This document shows, piece by piece, positions 9,384-19,100 of a stretch of DNA of 64,000 nt. The translations under genes were made by a program, and so were the position numbers. Numbering within the stretch: position 1 is the stretch's first letter; every line of letters starts with the position of its first letter. The notes beneath the pieces were generated by a model. The model had not been told where the DNA came from. It worked only from the letters and a program-made list of their open reading frames with translations, and did no database searches. The DNA lies in the NCBI GenBank assembly GCA_039680605.1, contig JBDKTA010000067.1, positions 62,001 through 126,000 of the forward strand. Reading direction: 5' to 3'. This DNA is from Planctomycetaceae bacterium. Lineage in GTDB: Bacteria; Planctomycetota; Phycisphaerae; SM23-33.

Positions 9384-9844
9384 GCAGGAAAGTCCATCTT
9401 CCGCCCCCCGTCACGCCACAGAATCATCGCCCCATTGAACGTAATATATTATTAGCACATGACTTATATCGCCGCCCGACACCATCATAGTCGTAACACA
9501 TTTTCCTGCAAGAAGTTATATGCCGTCTGCCAAGACCCAAGGTGCCCCCCCCAACGCAGTTAATCTGTTGTCGTGCGTCCAGACCCGTTAGCGGCGGGGC
9601 TCGCCCCGCGCGTTCGCCCCACGACTCCGCACCCCGCGCCGAGTCGCACGGTCCCTGGCCAAACCCGCCACCGAGTTGTCCGCGATCTCAACCATTCACC
9701 ATCTCACGCTCATCACTTCACACAACAACTCCACCCGACCCCTTTTTGAAGATTGTCCAGTTGCCTTCCCGCATGGCGATCCTGCGGGCGGGGGAACGCC
9801 TGAAAAATTCCCAAAAAACCTCTTGCATCAATCGGGCTCATAGA

Positions 9845-9862
9845 TTCAAATGACTATTTGAA
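9845..9862. promoter_or_regulatory. candidate TetR operator
   Basis: A perfect inverted repeat TTCAAAT-GACT-ATTTGAA lies 37 bases before the tetR start, followed at 9865 by AAACGTTT. An 18-bp palindrome directly upstream of an autoregulated TetR gene is the usual operator arrangement. Confidence 0.55.
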
Positions 9863-9899
9863 ATAAACGTTTGACACGGGCGTTGAACATGGAGACACC

Positions 9900-10598
9900 A
9901 TGACCGATCCCAAACGACAATCCGGCGACACGCGTGAAAAGATCCTCGATGTGGCTTGCGGGCTCTTTGCGGACCGGGGCTATCGCGGCACGACGGTGGC
10001 CGCCATCTGCAAGTTGGCGCAGGCGAACATTGCGGCCGTCAACTACCACTTCGGGAGCAAGGAAGAGCTTTACCGCCAGGCCTGGCGTCATGCGCACGAG
10101 CAACTGATCGCCCTGACTCCGCCCGACGGCGGCGTTCCCGCCAGCGCAACGGCCGCTGAGCGTCTGCGGGGGCGGATCCGCGCGGGGCTGCAGCGTGGGA
10201 TGGTGGGCGAAAGCGTCGAGATGCGCATCATGCGCAGCGAGATGGCCAATCCCACCGGTCTGCTGCGGCAGGTGATCGAGGACGCCATCGGCCCCCTGCG
10301 CCGCGCGACGCAGGACATCCTCCGCGAGCTGCTGGGCCCGCGCGCCACCGACCTGGACGTCGAGTTCTGCGAAGTGTGCGTGATAGCCCCCTGGATGCAC
10401 GTCATGCATCACCGTCGTGCGGAAAAACACCAGGGCCTGGCGCCGATCTTCCGCGAGGACATGCTCGAGACCATAACCGACCGGTTCACAACCTACGCCC
10501 TGGCCGGGATTCGCGAAATCCGCCGCGACATCGAGGCGTCAGGCGGTAAACGGGGCAAGGAAGAACGCCGGCCCCGCGCAGGAGCGAAGAAATCATGA
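9900..10598 (+). CDS. TetR/AcrR-family regulator (CecR/YbiH-like)
   Basis: 232 residues. The N-terminal TetR helix-turn-helix spans about 12-58 (REKILDVACGLFADRGYRGT and NIAAVNYHFGSKEELY). The C-terminal domain is of the DUF1956/CecR type. GGAGA lies five bases before the ATG. It overlaps the MacA gene by ATGA, so it is co-transcribed with the exporter and probably represses it from the palindrome at 9845-9862. E. coli ybiH(cecR)-ybhGFSR has the same arrangement of a TetR gene leading an HlyD/ABC exporter. Ligand unknown. Confidence 0.9.
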   Translation: MTDPKRQSGDTREKILDVACGLFADRGYRGTTVAAICKLAQANIAAVNYHFGSKEELYRQAWRHAHEQLIALTPPDGGVPASATAAERLRGRIRAGLQRGMVGESVEMRIMRSEMANPTGLLRQVIEDAIGPLRRATQDILRELLGPRATDLDVEFCEVCVIAPWMHVMHHRRAEKHQGLAPIFREDMLETITDRFTTYALAGIREIRRDIEASGGKRGKEERRPRAGAKKS

Positions 10599-11971
10599 AG
10601 ACCATCCTGAAGCGAATTGCAGTGGTGCTGGTGCTGGCCAGCGGTATCACCGTCGCGGCTGCGTGGTATCTGCGCCCCGCCAACGGACAGTCCGCCTCCT
10701 TCGAGACGGTCAAGGTCACGCGGGGCGACCTGCTGGTGACGATCGCCGCCTCGGGCACGCTCGAGCCGGAAGAAGTGGTCGATATCGGCGCCCAGATCAG
10801 CGGACGCATCGTCTCCTTCGGCAAAGACGCCGCCGGAAAGAGCGTCGATTACGGCTCGAACGTCACCCGCGACATGGTTGTGGCCAAGATCGACGACGCC
10901 CTGTATCAGGCCGATCTGGAGGAAGCCATCGCCCAGATCAGTTCCGCCGAGGCCGGCATCAAACGCGCCGAGGCGGACCTGAAGCAGTACCAGGCCAAGA
11001 GTTTCTGTGCCCTGCGCGACTGGGAGCGTGCCCAGAAGCTCAAACAGACGGCCGCCGACGCGATCTCGCAGAGCGAATTCGACTCGTACCAGGCCGCATA
11101 CGAAACGGCCGCCGCTAATGTGGACGTGGGCAAGGCCGCCGTCTCCCAAGCCCAGGCAAGCCTGTCGCAGGCGCAGAACGCCCGCTCGCGCGCCCAGCGG
11201 AACCTGGATTACTGCACGATCAGCTCGCCCATCGACGGGATGGTCATCGACCGCCGCGTGAGCATCGGGCAGACCGTGGCGGCCGGGCTCAACACCCCCA
11301 GCCTGTTCCTGATTGCCCGCGACTTGCGCAAGATGCAGGTCTGGGTCTCGGTGAACGAGGCCGACATCGCCCGCGTCCATCCCGGTCAGAGCGTGACCTT
11401 CACCGTCGACGCCTTGCCCGACGAGACGTTCAGCGGGCAGGTCTACCGGATCCGCCCCAACGCCGCGATGACGCAGAACGTGGTGACCTTTACCGTGGAG
11501 ATTTCGGCAGACAACGCGGCCGGTCGCCTGCGCCCGTACCTGACGGCCAACGTGCGGTTTGAAGTGTCCCGGCGCGACAACGTGCTGATGGTTCCGACGG
11601 CGGCATTGAGCTGGACGCCGACGGTGGAGCAGGTCTCGCCGCAACACCGGCAGGGCCCGCCGCAGGGGCAGGCGCCGCCGGATGGGGCGGGGTCTTCGAC
11701 GCGACCGGCCAGTGGCAAGTCTTCGACCGGCGGTTTTCTCTACGTCGCCGCGGGCGGCTATGTGAGACCGGTGCCGGTCATGACCGGCGTGACGGACGGG
11801 GCGAACACCGAGGTGATCAGCCCGGAGCTCAGCGAAGACATGGAGGTGGTGACGGGCGTTCGAACCGGACCGGCAACGGCGCCCCAGAGCGACCTGAGCA
11901 ACCCCTTTACGCCCAAGGCGCCCAAGAACATGCGTCCGCCGTCAGGGGGCGGCGGTCCGCCGCCGCTCTAA
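10595..11971 (+). CDS. macA: periplasmic adaptor (HlyD/MacA family) of an ABC exporter
   Basis: 458 residues. One N-terminal membrane helix (about 6-24), then barrel-sandwich halves around a long coiled-coil hairpin (about 110-205, ISSAEAGIKRAEADLKQYQAK), then beta-barrel and membrane-proximal domains. The C-terminus is Gly/Pro-rich. It overlaps the tetR stop and precedes both MacB parts. It should bridge the MacB permease in the inner membrane and the TolC-like protein encoded at 14106. The symbol reflects family resemblance, not a proven substrate. Confidence 0.88.
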   Translation: MKTILKRIAVVLVLASGITVAAAWYLRPANGQSASFETVKVTRGDLLVTIAASGTLEPEEVVDIGAQISGRIVSFGKDAAGKSVDYGSNVTRDMVVAKIDDALYQADLEEAIAQISSAEAGIKRAEADLKQYQAKSFCALRDWERAQKLKQTAADAISQSEFDSYQAAYETAAANVDVGKAAVSQAQASLSQAQNARSRAQRNLDYCTISSPIDGMVIDRRVSIGQTVAAGLNTPSLFLIARDLRKMQVWVSVNEADIARVHPGQSVTFTVDALPDETFSGQVYRIRPNAAMTQNVVTFTVEISADNAAGRLRPYLTANVRFEVSRRDNVLMVPTAALSWTPTVEQVSPQHRQGPPQGQAPPDGAGSSTRPASGKSSTGGFLYVAAGGYVRPVPVMTGVTDGANTEVISPELSEDMEVVTGVRTGPATAPQSDLSNPFTPKAPKNMRPPSGGGGPPPL

Positions 11972-12005
11972 GGGGGACCGGGCGCGCCACCGAGGGAGAC
12001 CAGCC

Positions 12006-12721
<716 letters not shown>

Positions 12722-12725
<4 letters not shown>

Positions 12726-14092
12726 AGGTCTATCGCACAGTCCGCTCGGCGTTCAAGGCCCTTCGGCGCAATCCGATGCGGGCGATGCTGACGACGCTGG
12801 GAATCGTCATCGGCATCAGCTCTGTGATCGCCATGATGGAGATCGGGCAGGGGTCGTCCGCGTCGCTGGCCAAGCGCATCGCCAGCATGGGCGCCAATGT
12901 CCTGATGATCATGCCCGGGTCTACCTCGAGCACCGGCGCCAGCCAGGGAAGCGGGAGCATGGCAACGCTGACGCCCACCGATTGCGAGGTGATGGCCAAG
13001 GAATGCAAGTCGCTCAAGGCCATCGCCCCCCTGGTCCGCGCCCGCACGCAGATCGTCTATGGAAACCGCAACTGGCAGCCCAACCAGTTGATCGGGACGA
13101 CGCCCGCTTTCCTGGAGATTCGCGACTGGAAGAAGCTCGCGTCCGGCCAGGCCTTCACCGATCGGGACGTCCTGAGTTCCAACTGCGTCTGCCTGATCGG
13201 CCAGACCGTGGTGAAGGAACTCTTCGAGGGCGCCTCCCCCATCGGCAGGGAGATCCGCGTCAACAACGTCCCGCTGCGGGTGGTGGGCGTGCTGGCGCGC
13301 AAAGGCGCCAACATGATGGGCATGGACCAGGACGACATCCTCATCGTCCCCTGGACGGTGGTCAAGTTCCGCATCGCCGGTTCGACGCTGGGCAATGCCA
13401 ACCAGAGCGCCAGCGGCGGGTCCGGCAGCTCGGGAAACGTCCTGAGCAAGCCCTTCCCCAGCGACGCCCCCACCCTCTACCCCGCCAGGTCCAGCACCCA
13501 GACCGAGAACAGCCCCATGCTCGTGCGGTTTGCCAGCGTCGACTCGGCGATGGCGGCCGCCAAAAGTGCCCAACAAGTCGCCTCGGCCATCGCCGAAATG
13601 AAGACCGTCCTGCGCCGCCAGCATAACCTCAAGGGGGATAAGGCGGACGATTTCGACATTCGCGACGCGGCCGAGATGAGCAACATGCTCTCGTCGACGA
13701 CCGAGATGATGACCGGGCTGCTGCTGTGCGTGGCGATGATCTCGCTGGTCGTCGGCGGCGTGGGCATCATGAACATCATGCTCGTCTCGGTGACCGAACG
13801 CACGCGCGAGATCGGGCTGCGGATGGCCGTCGGGGCGCGGGGGCGGGACATCCTGCGGCAGTTCCTGGTCGAGGCCATCACGTTGTGCCTCATCGGCGGG
13901 GCGCTGGGCATCGCCCTGGGCCATGGCGGCTCTAAGCTCGTCGAGATGTTCATGCGCTGGCCGGTCGAGACCTCCCCGACCGCGATCGCCGCGGCCGTCA
14001 TCGTCTCGGCCGGCGTGGGTATGGCTTTTGGGTTCTATCCGGCCTGGAAGGCCTCGCGGTTGGATCCGATCGAGGCCCTGCGGTATGAGTGA
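12722..14092 (+). CDS. macB: MacB-type ABC exporter permease
   Basis: 456 residues. An N-terminal membrane helix (about 20-42), a large periplasmic MacB-PCD domain (about 43-330) with a Ser/Gly-rich insertion near residues 225-240, and the C-terminal FtsX domain with three helices (about 335-440), including the conserved TERTREIGLRMAVGARGRDIL. The ATPase is a separate gene, unlike fused E. coli MacB. It works with the adaptor and TolC-like protein as a mechanotransmission exporter for a peptide, lipid or antibiotic. Confidence 0.92.
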
Positions 14093-14105
14093 AAAAGGAG
14101 CTCTC

Positions 14106-15518
14106 ATGAAGCTGCTGAAAAGGGAGGTTGCATCGGCACGGATGCTGCCCGTCACGATGGCGTTGCTGATGATCGCCGGCGGCTGTACGGTCGGTCCGGA
14201 CTTCGTGCGGCCCAGGACCTCCGTTCCCAAAACCTACGTGCCCGCCACCACTCGCCCGGCCACCCAGGCTGCCGGCGCGGATCTGCGCCAGTGGTGGAGC
14301 GTCTTCAATGACCCGACGCTGACGGCGCTGATCGAGGCGGCGTTTGCCTCGAACCTCGACATGCGACTGGCCGAAAGCCGCATCCGCCAGGCGCGGGCCT
14401 CCCGCGGGGTGGCCGTCTCGGGCCTGGGTCCGACACTGGACACCAACTATTCGATCCAGCGCGGTCGCGCCGCCGGCGACACCACCAAGCAATACCAGGC
14501 CGGCTTCGACGCCGGATGGGAGATCGACGTTTTCGGCGGCGTGCGGCGAGGCATCGAGGCCGCCGACGCGCAGCTTCAGGCCAGCGTCGAGGACCGCCGC
14601 GACATGCTGGTGACCCTGGCCGCCGAGGTGGCCCGCAATTACGTGGACCTGCGCGCGTACCAGCAGCGCCTGGCGATCACGATCAAGAATCTCCAGTCGC
14701 AGCAGAAGACGGCCGACCTCACGCGCAGGCGTTTCGAGGGCGGATTCGTCAGCGGTCTGGACGTCGCCAACGCCACGGCGCAGGTGGCGACGACGGCCGG
14801 GCAGGTTCCGCTGCTGGAATCCTCCGCCCGCCAGACGATCAATGCCCTGTCCGTGCTGTTGGACCGCGATAGCGAGTCGATGATTCGCCTGCTGTCGAAG
14901 CCGGCGGCGATACCCGCCTCGCCGCCGGCGGTGCCCCATGGCGTCCCCTCCGACCTGCTGCGCCGGCGACCGGACATCCGCCGCGCCGAGGCCGACATTC
15001 ACGCCGCCACCGCCAACATCGGCGTGGCCGCGGCCGACCTGTTCCCCAAGTTCAGCATCGGCGGTTCGTTGGGTTGGCGCTCCGGCGATGCTCACTCGCT
15101 GTTTAGCCCCCTGAGCAAGTTCTGGTCGCTGGGCCCTTCGGTGAGTTGGAACCTGTTCCAGTCCGGACGCACGCTGTCCAATATCGAAGTGCAGAAGATG
15201 CTCCAGGAGCAGGCGGTGCTGACATACCGCAAGACCGTGCTGACGGCGGTCCAGGAAGTGGAAAACGCCCTGGTAGCCGGCGCCAAAGAGCAGGAGCACT
15301 ACCACAGCCTCGAAACCGCCGTGGCGGCAAACCGTCGTGCGACCGAACTGTCGATGCAGCTTTACACCCAGGGACGCACCGACTTCCTCAACGTCCTGAC
15401 GTCTCAGCGGTCGCTCTACGTGACCGAAGAAGCGATGGCCCAGAGCACCCAGACCCTGGCGACGGATCTGATCGCTCTATACAAGGCCCTGGGCGGCGGA
15501 TGGCAGCGACCCGACTGA
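14106..15518 (+). CDS. outer-membrane efflux lipoprotein (TolC/NodT family)
   Basis: 470 residues. The ATG at 14106 is preferred: AAAGGAG lies at the right distance and it starts a lipoprotein signal with lipobox IAGGCTV. Two OEP repeats follow (about 55-245 and 270-455), with the family phrases ADLRQWWSVFNDPTLTALI and RRRPDIRRAEADIHAATANI. It is the outer-membrane exit duct of the exporter encoded by the three preceding genes, 13 bases after the permease stop. Confidence 0.92.
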   Translation: MKLLKREVASARMLPVTMALLMIAGGCTVGPDFVRPRTSVPKTYVPATTRPATQAAGADLRQWWSVFNDPTLTALIEAAFASNLDMRLAESRIRQARASRGVAVSGLGPTLDTNYSIQRGRAAGDTTKQYQAGFDAGWEIDVFGGVRRGIEAADAQLQASVEDRRDMLVTLAAEVARNYVDLRAYQQRLAITIKNLQSQQKTADLTRRRFEGGFVSGLDVANATAQVATTAGQVPLLESSARQTINALSVLLDRDSESMIRLLSKPAAIPASPPAVPHGVPSDLLRRRPDIRRAEADIHAATANIGVAAADLFPKFSIGGSLGWRSGDAHSLFSPLSKFWSLGPSVSWNLFQSGRTLSNIEVQKMLQEQAVLTYRKTVLTAVQEVENALVAGAKEQEHYHSLETAVAANRRATELSMQLYTQGRTDFLNVLTSQRSLYVTEEAMAQSTQTLATDLIALYKALGGGWQRPD

Positions 15519-15610
15519 GCGACGCCAGGCAAGACGTCAGGCCGCAATGGCCGGGATACACTTCTGGGAGCTGCGCCGGGGCGGATCGGGATTTAAGGGC
15601 ATGGTGGAGC

Positions 15611-15879
15611 TATAATTAGGGCTGCGTGGCGCGGGGGCTCGGGCGGGGCTTCAAGAATCTTGTTGCATTGAGCCGTGCCGGAGCGGAGAATCTTACCTCG
15701 CACGGCCGGACTACGGCAGGGGCTTTGGGCTCGCCCGGAGGGGCCACGGCTGGACCTGGCCGACAACCGAAACTGCGGCCGCCTGGGATATGGACTTGCC
15801 CCCCCCCCGGAGCGGCGTGACATAAAAGACCGCGGCAGAACCCCCCGGATGGGTTCCGCCGGCGGTATAGCCGGAACCA
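15611..15879 (+). promoter_or_regulatory. structured leader of the lptD-like gene with competing hairpins
   Basis: A consensus -10 box TATAAT (15611-15616; the -35 is poor) would start a transcript about 258 bases before the lptD ATG. The leader has a stem 15672-15678/15700-15706 (GCCGTGC/GCACGGC) nested within 15639-15645/15732-15738. Near the start codon, hairpin A pairs 15834-15843 with 15851-15860 (9 of 10 pairs), while hairpin B pairs GGTTCCG (15852-15858) with CGGAACC (15872-15878), ending one base before the ATG. A and B share bases and are mutually exclusive, as in translational switches. Function is inference. This is all that occupies 15519-15879. Confidence 0.4.
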
Positions 15880-18852
15880 ATGACAACACACCACCGCTGG
15901 GTTCTGTTGCGGCGTGGGTTAGCCATCGCGGCGATCATTCTGGTCGTGGCCGGCGACCGTATCGCATTGTCTCAACAGTCCGAGCCGATCCAGAACGACG
16001 CGGCGCTGGAAGGCAAGGAGATCATCCCCTTCGTCGACGAGGGCGAGAACGGCTCGATCGTCATGGGCGGGTTCCGCCTGTCGATCGGCGACCACATTCT
16101 CAGCGGGCGCGACGCCGTCGTCTGGGTGCGCACCACCACGCAGGGCAATGTCGAGAAGCACGCCTTCATCGTCTACGTCGAGGGCGACGTCCAGATCAAC
16201 GAGCCCGGCGGAATCACGCGAGACAAGGCCGCCCTGGTCGTCCTGCAGAACGTCGGGCGATTCACCACCAAGGGAACCCCCACCACCCGCGACGACGTCA
16301 AGAAGACCCCGATCTATCTGCGGGCGGCCGAGGCACGCGAGAAAAGCTCCGCCCGCGAAGCGGCCCTGGGGCGCAACGCCGACGTCGACCGCACCCCGCC
16401 GCCGCTGCTGCGCGACGAGCAGGCCCCCCCACGCGCCCGCCTTCGCGACCAGGGCAAACCCCAGGCGCCCTCGCCCGCAACGGGCGACCAGGCCGCGACT
16501 CAGCGCCCCGCCCCGCCCCGCCGCCCGGCAGCGCCCGGCGGCGCCGCGACGACGAAGCCCGCCACGGGATTGTCCGAAATGCCCAAGCAGCCGGTGCATT
16601 TCTATGCCGAAAAGATCACCTCGGCCCTGATGAAGGACAACCGCCGCATGACGGTCGCCCGCGGCAGCGTGTATATCGCCCAGGGCAACCCCGACGCCGA
16701 CGCGTTCCTGGAGATGCAGTCGAACGCGGCCGTCATTATCTCGCGCATCTACGGTCCGGAAGGTCCACCGCAGAAAGCGGCTGTCCACCCGGGCAGCCCG
16801 AAGGTTTCGCCGACGGCCCGCGAGGGCATCGAGGGGGTGTACCTCGAAGGGGACGTGACGATCTCTCGCGGGAACCGGTACATGCGGAGCGAGACGGCGT
16901 ATTACGATTTCACGTCGGACCGGGCGTTGATCCCCAACGTGGTCTTCCGGACGATCCAGGAGCAGCGGAACATTCCGGTGTTCGTCCGCGCCGACGAGAT
17001 GAAGATGCTCTCATCGCGGGAGATGCTGTTCAAAGATGCCCGCGTCTCGACCAGCGACTTCTTCACCCCGACCTACCACATGGGCGCCCGCCGCGTGTAC
17101 ATGCTCGACACGACGCCCTACGACGAGAAGGGCCAGGCCCTGAGCGAGCAGCGGTTCCTGACCAAGATGGAGGACTACACGTTCTCCGTCCGCGGCGTTC
17201 CGCTGCTGTACTGGCCGCGCCTGCAGACGGAGATGGAACGCGGCAACACCGCCCTGCGGCGGGTGAACATCGGCAACGACTCCCAGTTCGGATTAGGTCT
17301 CGAAACCCAGTGGCACCTGTTCCGCATGCTCGGGCTGATCGAGCCCGAGGGGGTCGAGGCGATGTTCAATTTTAACATCTACCAGAAGGAACTGACCGTC
17401 GGCGTCGACTGGGAATACGACCGCCCCACCTTCAGCGGATACGGTATGGCGTACGGCAGCTTTACCAGCAACCTCGAACAGGATTTCGGAACCGAGAACA
17501 AGAACATCGAGGCCGAGTCGGCGCGCGGGCGTTTGCTCAACCGCCACAAGCAGTCGCTGCCGGACGGTTGGATGGCCCAGGTGGAACTGGACTGGATCTC
17601 CGACCGCAACTACCGCCTGGCGGAGTTCCCCGACGACTTCTACGCCGGAAAAGACAGCGAGACGCTTCTGTACGCCATCAAGCAGCGCGACAACTGGGCC
17701 CTGACCGCCCTGCTCCAGGCGCGCATCAACAAATTCCAGACCCAGACCGAGTCGTTCCCGGACGTGAGCTTCTATATGCTGGGCCAGCCGCTGGCCGAGA
17801 ACCGCCTGACGTACTTCAGCGAATCGCACGCCGGCGTGAAGCGCTGGCAGCCCGATGACGACCTCGTCGGCGTCGAGGGCAGCGACGTGATGGCCCGCGG
17901 CGACACCCGCCACGAGATCAACCTGCCCCTGCGCCTGGGGCAGCTCAACGCCGTCCCCTTCCTGATGACCCGCATGACCGGCTGGAGCGACGCGCCCGAG
18001 GGCGGCGAAAACTTCCGCCCCATGCTCGAAGGCGGCGCCAAGCTCAGCACCCAGATCTGGTCCATCGACCGCGACGTGCGCAGCCGCTTCTGGGACGTCA
18101 ACGGCCTCAAGCACATCATCACGCCCGAGCTGGTGGCCTGGGGCAACACCACCGGCGGCGTGGAACCCAACGATCTGTTCCCGATGGAGCCGGGCGTCGA
18201 GACCGGTATCAGCGATGTCAGCGGCGTTTCCTTCGGCGTACACCAGTTGTGGCAGACGAAGCGCGGCGGCAATCGGACCACGCCGCCGGCCACCGTCGAC
18301 TGGATGCGCCTGAGCGTCATGGCCACGGCGTTCTTCACCGACACGCCCCAGCAGCCCGGCGACGGGCGATTCTTCATGTACCGCCCCGAGAACTCGATCG
18401 GTCGCGACAATATCTCCGCCGACTATACGTGGTATATCTCGGACTCGACGACGTTCATGGCCGACGTGAACTACGACACCGAGAGCGGCGAACTGTCCCG
18501 CAGCGGGATTTCGCTGGCGGTGCAGCGCGACCCGCGGCTGAAGTATTTCGTGGGGCTGCGCACCATCGAGGCCCTCGACAGCGCCGCGGCCACCGTCGGG
18601 GCCACGTACAAGCTCAGCGACAAGTACACCGCGTCGATCTTCGAGCAGTACGACTTCGGTCAGAGCGAGAACAGCATCACCGGGTTCACGATCACGCGCA
18701 AGATGGAACGCTGGTACGTGGCGTTCAACATCCTGTACACCGCGCGGGAGAAAGACCTCACCGTGATGATGACGCTGTATCCCGAAGGCATCCCCGAGTT
18801 CAAACTCTCCACCGGCCGACTCAGCCCGCTCAACTCCAGCAACAAGAACTGA
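15880..18852 (+). CDS. lptD: LptD/OstA-like outer-membrane LPS assembly protein
   Basis: 990 residues. An N-terminal signal segment (about 8-28) is followed by an OstA/LptA-type beta-jellyroll region (about 45-330) and a long C-terminal beta-barrel rich in alternating aromatic strands. LptD inserts lipopolysaccharide into the outer leaflet. The jellyroll is interrupted at about residues 145-235 by a Pro/Ala/Arg-rich low-complexity insertion, which is unusual. The start is the first ATG after the leader hairpins, with only a weak ribosome site (CCGGAA). No lptE is adjacent. Confidence 0.82.
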   Translation: MTTHHRWVLLRRGLAIAAIILVVAGDRIALSQQSEPIQNDAALEGKEIIPFVDEGENGSIVMGGFRLSIGDHILSGRDAVVWVRTTTQGNVEKHAFIVYVEGDVQINEPGGITRDKAALVVLQNVGRFTTKGTPTTRDDVKKTPIYLRAAEAREKSSAREAALGRNADVDRTPPPLLRDEQAPPRARLRDQGKPQAPSPATGDQAATQRPAPPRRPAAPGGAATTKPATGLSEMPKQPVHFYAEKITSALMKDNRRMTVARGSVYIAQGNPDADAFLEMQSNAAVIISRIYGPEGPPQKAAVHPGSPKVSPTAREGIEGVYLEGDVTISRGNRYMRSETAYYDFTSDRALIPNVVFRTIQEQRNIPVFVRADEMKMLSSREMLFKDARVSTSDFFTPTYHMGARRVYMLDTTPYDEKGQALSEQRFLTKMEDYTFSVRGVPLLYWPRLQTEMERGNTALRRVNIGNDSQFGLGLETQWHLFRMLGLIEPEGVEAMFNFNIYQKELTVGVDWEYDRPTFSGYGMAYGSFTSNLEQDFGTENKNIEAESARGRLLNRHKQSLPDGWMAQVELDWISDRNYRLAEFPDDFYAGKDSETLLYAIKQRDNWALTALLQARINKFQTQTESFPDVSFYMLGQPLAENRLTYFSESHAGVKRWQPDDDLVGVEGSDVMARGDTRHEINLPLRLGQLNAVPFLMTRMTGWSDAPEGGENFRPMLEGGAKLSTQIWSIDRDVRSRFWDVNGLKHIITPELVAWGNTTGGVEPNDLFPMEPGVETGISDVSGVSFGVHQLWQTKRGGNRTTPPATVDWMRLSVMATAFFTDTPQQPGDGRFFMYRPENSIGRDNISADYTWYISDSTTFMADVNYDTESGELSRSGISLAVQRDPRLKYFVGLRTIEALDSAAATVGATYKLSDKYTASIFEQYDFGQSENSITGFTITRKMERWYVAFNILYTAREKDLTVMMTLYPEGIPEFKLSTGRLSPLNSSNKN

Positions 18853-19062
18853 GTTGGTTGACTGGTTGATTGGTTAACTGGTTGACTCGTTGATTGGCTG
18901 ATTGGTGGTGGGTGGCATGTCGACATGCATGCTTTTTGCAGGTCGCCATGATGCTCGGCGCACACCCATGGCGACCCGCTGAACAACGCGTGTCGCCATG
19001 CCACCCGGCAAGACGGGTTGACCTCGCCCAAAAACCGCGCGGGGCAAGCCCCGCCGCTAACG
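18853..19062. repeat. intergenic repeat cluster after lptD
   Basis: 18853-18906 is a degenerate tandem array of TGGTTGACT/TGGTTGATT words. 18909-19013 is a diverged copy of the GTGGCATGGCGACACGCG nested hairpin seen intact at 25141-25227; its right half (CATGGCGACCCGC, CGCGTGTCGCCATGCCAC) is intact. 19039-19054 is a GCGGGGC-AA-GCCCCGC hairpin, the inverse of copies at 9593 and 20595. Confidence 0.75.
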
Positions 19063-19100
19063 TGACATCAGCGGCTTGATCTCTCGCGGCGGGAGCAGGG

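Larger units (their letters stand above)
9025..9899. other. long gene-free, repeat-bearing intergenic region
   Basis: No convincing gene. It holds two copies of a 41-49 bp block (9135-9175 and 9335-9383), a CAGAG-type inverted repeat between them (about 9198-9300), an AT-rich stretch near 9430-9530, a GCGGGGC/GCCCCGC hairpin (9593-9608) and the tetR operator region at the right end. Confidence 0.7.

Noticed and set aside
15519-15879. Known structural RNA (SRP, RNase P, 6S, tmRNA) before lptD
   Set aside because: The conserved cores of these RNAs (for example the SRP GGAAGG-loop domain or the RNase P GAGGAAAGTCCGGGCT element) are absent; only generic hairpins are seen.
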